A DNA stretch of 64,000 bases from Rhodococcus rhodochrous (lineage in GTDB: Bacteria > Actinomycetota > Actinomycetes > Mycobacteriales > Mycobacteriaceae), in assembly GCF_900187265.1 (NCBI RefSeq), contig NZ_LT906450.1:4765444-4829443 (forward strand). The letters are read 5' to 3'. A model generated the notes under the pieces. That model had not been told where the DNA came from. It did not search any database and worked only from the letters and a program-made list of their open reading frames with translations. The translations under genes and the position numbers were made by a program. Within the stretch, counting starts at the first letter, position 1. Every line of letters starts with the position of its first letter. Below, piece by piece: positions 59,948 through 64,000 of this stretch.

Positions 59948-61651
59948 TCAGGAATCGATCCCGCGCATCGCGATGATCTTGAGCGCGAGCGAAAGATCCA
60001 ACCGCAGTTCGGGCTGCTCGGTGAAGGGACCGAGGATCTTTTCGAGTTTCGCCACACGATAGCGCAGAGTGTTGTAATGAAAATGTAACTGGCGCGCGGC
60101 TTCTGCGATGTTGATGTTGGTGGCGAGGAGCACCTCGAGGGTACGGCACATGTCCTGCGCCTCGGCCGTGCCGTCGGTCAGCTCCTTGAGCGTCTCGCGC
60201 GCGAACGACTCGAGTTCCTCGGCGTCCTCGACGAGGCTCAGCAACCGGTACACACCCAGATCGTCGAAATGGGTGACCGCCCACGGACCGGAGATCCTGC
60301 GTCCCACTTCGAGTGCCGTGCGCGCCTGCGCGTAGAGCGTCGGCAGGTCGTCGGTGGACGACGACGCACGCGAGACCCCCACACCGAACGGACGACGCCC
60401 TCCCCCACCGGCCCCGCGCACCTGGGCGACGAGTTCACGCACGAGGGCCATCGTGTCGCTGCCCTCCCCCATGAGCACGACGGTCTCGGTCGCCAGGGCC
60501 GTGACGGACGCCCCGGAATCGCGGCCGGCCAGCGCACCTGCGAACGCGCGGGCCTGCCGTTCCACCACGGGAAGTCGCGCCGGCGCCGCCGAGGAATCGT
60601 CGTCCACGCGATCGGGTTCGACGGCGACCACCACCACCGGGCGGTCGAGATTCCAGCCGAACATCTGGGCGTGCACGATCACCTGTTCGGGTTCACCGGC
60701 ACGGCCGCGCAACAGGTCCCGGACGAAGTTGGCCCGGTGCTTCTCCTCGACCGCGGACACCGCGAGTTCGCGACTGACGACGAGCGCGCACACCGTCGCC
60801 GCCTGCTCCACGAGATACAGGTCCGGCGCGGAGAGATCACGTGCAGGACAGAAGAATACGAGCCGACCGTGGTCGATCCCGTTGGCGGAGATCGCGGCGA
60901 TGGCCACGTACTCGTCGCCGAAGCGGTGCAGGCCGAGTCCGCCCTCGATCGAGTCGGTCCGCACCCGGCCCGTCGGATCGACCGCTGCCGTCGAGGACAG
61001 CCAGGCGAAATCGGATTCCTTTCCGGCCCTGTACGTCTGGCGCCCGTCGGGGGTGGTGATGAGGACCGCCCCGCCGAGCCGGCGCGAGATGCCTTCGGCC
61101 AGCGCCCTGTGCCCACCGCCCGCCATGACGATCTCGAGCAGCCCGCGACGGAGGTGGTCCGCCTCGAAGACCGCTTCCACCTGAGCGGCGGCCATGTCGC
61201 TGAGACCCCACGCGAGACGGTGATCCGCGACGACCTCCTCCGGCGTCGTCAACACCGGGAGGGGAACGTCGTTCGTGAGACCCTGCGGCAGCGGATGTCC
61301 GGTGTCGAGCCGGACCACGAGTGCCGATACCTCGCTCCGGTCCAGCCGCGCCAGGAAATCGGCGATCGGCACGGCGAGTCGCGCGAGCACGGTGGTGGAG
61401 GTGACGAGCAGCAGTCCCGAACGCAGCCAGGGACCGATCTCCGGGAGCATCATCACCGCGACCGCGGTGACGGGCCGCGCCGTGGAGACGTCGCCGGCGA
61501 GCACCGTCGGCGTGACGAGGAGACCCGAGGAGACGACGTCTGCGAGCGGGCAGGGTTCGAACACGACCGCTGCGCTGTCCTCCGGTTCGGCTGCGCTGCG
61601 TCCCGGTTCGGCTGCGCTGGGCCCCGGATTCTCAGCCTTGCGCACCGTCAC
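59948..61651 (-). CDS. PucR-family transcriptional regulator
   Basis: A 567-residue regulator with the PucR layout: an N-terminal purine-catabolism-type domain (about residues 35-155), a GAF-like middle domain, and a C-terminal helix-turn-helix (ATNINIAEAARQLHFHYNTL then RYRVAKLEKILG). PucR proteins activate purine and other nitrogen-compound catabolic genes. It lies in the middle of the cluster on the same strand, between permease and xdhC. The N-terminus has a short SAAEP repeat. The GTG at 61651 is the start used; frame evidence upstream is absent. Confidence 0.92.
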   Translation of the reverse strand: MTVRKAENPGPSAAEPGRSAAEPEDSAAVVFEPCPLADVVSSGLLVTPTVLAGDVSTARPVTAVAVMMLPEIGPWLRSGLLLVTSTTVLARLAVPIADFLARLDRSEVSALVVRLDTGHPLPQGLTNDVPLPVLTTPEEVVADHRLAWGLSDMAAAQVEAVFEADHLRRGLLEIVMAGGGHRALAEGISRRLGGAVLITTPDGRQTYRAGKESDFAWLSSTAAVDPTGRVRTDSIEGGLGLHRFGDEYVAIAAISANGIDHGRLVFFCPARDLSAPDLYLVEQAATVCALVVSRELAVSAVEEKHRANFVRDLLRGRAGEPEQVIVHAQMFGWNLDRPVVVVAVEPDRVDDDSSAAPARLPVVERQARAFAGALAGRDSGASVTALATETVVLMGEGSDTMALVRELVAQVRGAGGGGRRPFGVGVSRASSSTDDLPTLYAQARTALEVGRRISGPWAVTHFDDLGVYRLLSLVEDAEELESFARETLKELTDGTAEAQDMCRTLEVLLATNINIAEAARQLHFHYNTLRYRVAKLEKILGPFTEQPELRLDLSLALKIIAMRGIDS

Positions 61652-61705
61652 AGCAATACCCGTCCACCTGCCAGTCGTTCACCCCCGCATGGGAGACACG
61701 TGACA

Positions 61706-62809
61706 TTAGAGGGCTGCGGCAACACCGTCAATCGCAGGCGGACAATCCGCAGGTCGGGCAGCACGTCCCGCCGGGACCCGGTGGATGGGTCCGCGCAGTG
61801 TCGCGAGACTGCGCCCGGTGGCGCCGCGCGTGCTCACGAGGATCTCGGCGAGGATCGACACGGCCGTCTCCTCCGGGGTCCGCGCACCGAGGTCGAGTCC
61901 GATCGGCGAGTGCAGGCGTCCCAGTTCGTCGGCCGACAGCCCGGCCTCGCGCAACAGGGCGACCCGGCGCTCGTGCGTGGAGCGGCTGCCCATCGCCCCG
62001 ATGTATCCGGCCTCGCAGCGGAGAGCACGTTCGAGCAACGGGATGTCGAACTTCTCGTCGTGGGTGAGGACCGCGACGACGGTGGTGGGGTCGATCGGCG
62101 CCGACTCGAGGAAGACGTGCGGCCACGCCACCACGATCTCGTCGGCGTCGGGGAACCGGGCGGGCGTGGCGAAGACGGGCCGGGCGTCGATCACCGTCAC
62201 GCGATAACCGGCGAACTTCCCCAGCGTGCAGAGAGCGGACGCGAAGTCGATGGCGCCGAAGACGTACATCCGCGGTCGCGGCGCGAAGATCTCCACGATC
62301 TGCGAACGCTCCTCGTCGACGTAGACCTCCGAATCCCCGTAGGACAGGCGCAGGCGCACCTCGTCCCCGACATCGGTTCCGTCGTCCCCGTCGAGGGTGA
62401 CGACACGATGGCCGGCGGACCCACGGTCGGTGACGACAGCGACCGGCTCTCCTGCCCCGATCCGCCGTGCCACCTCGGTGAACTCGGGGTAGGTGGCGGC
62501 ATCGACCCGCTGCACGAAGACCTCGATGGTGCCGCCGCAGGTCAGGCCCACGCCGAAGGCGTCGTCGTCGGTGACACGGAAGACCTCGGTGCGGGCGTTT
62601 CCGTCGGCGAGCACGTCACCCGCGATGTCGTACAGGGCGCCTTCCATGCACCCTCCCGACACGCTGCCCACCACTTCACCCGACTGCGAGACGGCCATCG
62701 CGGCACCGGGTTCGCGCGGCGACGACTTCCAGGTGCGCACGACGGTCGCCAGCGCGAACGTCTCACCGTCGTCGAACCATCGCGACAGCTCGTCGAGAAT
62801 GTCCCGCAC
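61706..62809 (-). CDS. xdhC: XdhC-family molybdenum cofactor maturation protein
   Basis: A 367-residue XdhC/CoxI-family chaperone that inserts sulphurated molybdenum cofactor into hydroxylases. The N-terminal domain has SSPREPGAAMAV and GSVSGGCMEGALY; the C-terminal Rossmann domain begins MYVFGAIDFASAL and contains GYIGAMGSRSTHERR. The GTG at 62809 follows AAGGAGG. It lies 21 bp after the amidase gene and is likely the dedicated chaperone of the molybdoenzyme at 54130-58234. Confidence 0.92.
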   Translation of the reverse strand: MRDILDELSRWFDDGETFALATVVRTWKSSPREPGAAMAVSQSGEVVGSVSGGCMEGALYDIAGDVLADGNARTEVFRVTDDDAFGVGLTCGGTIEVFVQRVDAATYPEFTEVARRIGAGEPVAVVTDRGSAGHRVVTLDGDDGTDVGDEVRLRLSYGDSEVYVDEERSQIVEIFAPRPRMYVFGAIDFASALCTLGKFAGYRVTVIDARPVFATPARFPDADEIVVAWPHVFLESAPIDPTTVVAVLTHDEKFDIPLLERALRCEAGYIGAMGSRSTHERRVALLREAGLSADELGRLHSPIGLDLGARTPEETAVSILAEILVSTRGATGRSLATLRGPIHRVPAGRAARPADCPPAIDGVAAAL

Positions 62810-62830
62810 GGCGACCTCCTTGCAGTCGTG

Positions 62831-64000
62831 TCACAGACGCGCGGCGACGGCCAGCGCGACGTGGTCGTGGAAGGGGCGCGCGACGATCTGCACGCCGATG
62901 GGCATGCCGTCGCTCGTCCGCCCGACGGGGACGACGACGGACGGGAAGCCGGTGACACTGATCGTGCGGCAGCTCGCCAGCGCCTCCTGCCAGGTGAGCA
63001 GCCGGTCGCCGACACCGAAACGGTCGAGCCCGAGCGGAGGCGCACCGATGGACGCGACCGGCAGCACCAGCACGTCGCCCATCTCGTCGAGCAGCCGATG
63101 GACCAGCGCGGTGCGCCACGCCCAGAGGCGCTCCACCTCACGATGCTCGGAGCGACCGGCCGTGGCCAGCAGGTCGCGGATGACAGCACCGAACCGGTCG
63201 GGGCTCGCCAGCGCATCGATGTCGGCGTGGGTCTGGGTGGCCCGCAATCGCCCGAACAACTCGTTCCCCTCGACCAGAGCCGACCCGCGGTATTCACGGG
63301 CACCGAGGCGCCGCGCGCTCTCCCGGACGACGTCCACGATCTCGTCGTCGACAGGCACGGTGCCCTCTCCGGGCGCCCAGGTGATCGTCAGCGCGTCGAC
63401 GTCGACGGTCGCCGGGTCGGTCCACGCGACGTGCGGTTCGGAGATAACGCGCAGGGCGAGGACGAGGTCGTCGAGGTTCCGTGTCATGGGCCCGACGGTC
63501 TGCAGCGCGCCGTGCACCGTCGTCGGGTCGGCCCGTACGTGGCCGCCGACGAGCACCCCGGGGTACTGGCCGTCCGCGGACACCCGGCCGACGGTGGGGC
63601 GGATGGAGCACAGCCCGGTGCAGTGCGCGGGCCAGCGCACCGAGCCGCCGAAGTCGGTGCCGAGCCCGAGGACGCTCATGCCCGACGCGATGGACGCGGC
63701 TTCGCCGCCGCTGGAGCCCCCGGGTGAACGCGGCGACTCGGGGCTGCCGAGCGGGTTCACGGCCGGTCCGAACATCTCGTTGTCGGTGAGCCCGGACGTC
63801 CCGAGTTCGGGCGTGTTGGTCTTGCCGACGAGGATCGCACCGGCCGCCTTCATCGCGGCGACGGCCGGCGCGTCGACGACGGGGACGTTGTCGGCCAGTG
63901 CGCGTGAAGCTGCGGTCGTGCGCACGCCTGCGGTGGCGATGAGGTCCTTGACGGTGAACGGCACCCCGGCGAGCGGACCGGCCGCCTCGCCCCGGTCGAG
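62831..64000 (-). CDS. Amidase signature family protein (N-terminus beyond the window)
   Basis: At least 389 residues; the frame is open to the window edge. The Ser-cisSer-Lys triad is visible: Lys in PFTVKDLIATAG, cis-Ser in SPGGSSGGEAA and the nucleophile Ser in GTDFGGSVRWPA. Probable role: hydrolysis of an amide formed after ring opening, or of a carbamoyl group. Probably missing the first 70 or so residues. Next to xdhC with a 21-bp gap, so it belongs to the same cluster. Confidence 0.9.
   Translation of the reverse strand, partial: LDRGEAAGPLAGVPFTVKDLIATAGVRTTAASRALADNVPVVDAPAVAAMKAAGAILVGKTNTPELGTSGLTDNEMFGPAVNPLGSPESPRSPGGSSGGEAASIASGMSVLGLGTDFGGSVRWPAHCTGLCSIRPTVGRVSADGQYPGVLVGGHVRADPTTVHGALQTVGPMTRNLDDLVLALRVISEPHVAWTDPATVDVDALTITWAPGEGTVPVDDEIVDVVRESARRLGAREYRGSALVEGNELFGRLRATQTHADIDALASPDRFGAVIRDLLATAGRSEHREVERLWAWRTALVHRLLDEMGDVLVLPVASIGAPPLGLDRFGVGDRLLTWQEALASCRTISVTGFPSVVVPVGRTSDGMPIGVQIVARPFHDHVALAVAARL

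Noticed and set aside
60269-63727. 1152-codon open frame on the plus strand
   Set aside because: It lies antisense to PucR, XdhC and amidase genes, all of which have clear family motifs. Such long antisense frames are usual in GC-rich DNA.
1-64000. CRISPR array, tRNA, rRNA or prophage
   Set aside because: No short regularly spaced repeat array, tRNA cloverleaf, rRNA sequence or phage structural genes were seen.

Overview
The window is GC-rich (about two thirds G+C) DNA from a mycolic-acid actinomycete. A Rhodococcus or close relative in the Nocardiaceae is most likely. The evidence is a Prim-PolC/LigC repair pair of the mycobacterial type, an IdeR box in front of a siderophore importer, many acyl-CoA ligase, dehydrogenase and hydratase genes, frequent GTG and TTG starts, and EspC/WXG-type secretion substrates. 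Most of it reads as chromosomal backbone. No rRNA, tRNA or CRISPR array was seen.

Layout. 11-4520: DNA repair (Prim-PolC, LigC), a lipoprotein, a DnaQ-like exonuclease and a LuxR-type regulator. 4663-9275: a fatty-acid block (acyl-CoA ligase, TetR regulator, acyl-CoA dehydrogenase, 3-hydroxyacyl-CoA dehydrogenase) closed by a strong terminator. 9346-18785: an accessory island. It holds two copies of a type VII secretion-like cassette (EspC-like protein, WXG effector with a variable glycine-rich hydrophobic C-terminus, four-TM proteins), remnants of a third cassette, an IS630-family insertion, and four copies of an 81-bp double-dyad repeat at the cassette borders. 18789-31401: housekeeping and metabolic genes (small alarmone synthetase, enoyl-CoA hydratase, two MFS transporters, aldo/keto reductase, IlvD, secreted S1 protease, class III cyclase, AurF-like diiron oxygenase). 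31508-36883: an IclR regulator, MetY with a leader containing two small ORFs, an acyl-CoA ligase and an amidohydrolase. 36980-40994: an IdeR-controlled ferric-siderophore ABC importer. 40996-44664: RNase HI, an AlkA-like glycosylase, MarR, a thioesterase and an alpha/beta hydrolase. 44750-47460: a fadD-fadE operon, possibly leaderless. 47518-64000: a long minus-strand run with an enoyl-CoA hydratase, an NmrA-like reductase, ATP-dependent hydantoinase A/B, CoxG, a three-subunit molybdenum hydroxylase, an NCS2 permease, a PucR regulator, XdhC and an amidase.

How they work together. The last block looks like a pathway for an N-heterocycle: uptake by NCS2, hydroxylation by the XdhC-matured molybdoenzyme, ATP-dependent ring opening by HyuAB, then amide hydrolysis, with PucR as sensor. 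The substrate cannot be read from sequence. The accessory island is the most unusual part. Its two effector N-termini are virtually identical at DNA level, while the C-termini and the downstream membrane proteins differ. That is the pattern expected of a polymorphic effector/immunity locus that recombines. The bordering 81-bp elements, each with four GGTWCGCAAC-type sites spaced two helical turns apart, are not a feature I recognise.
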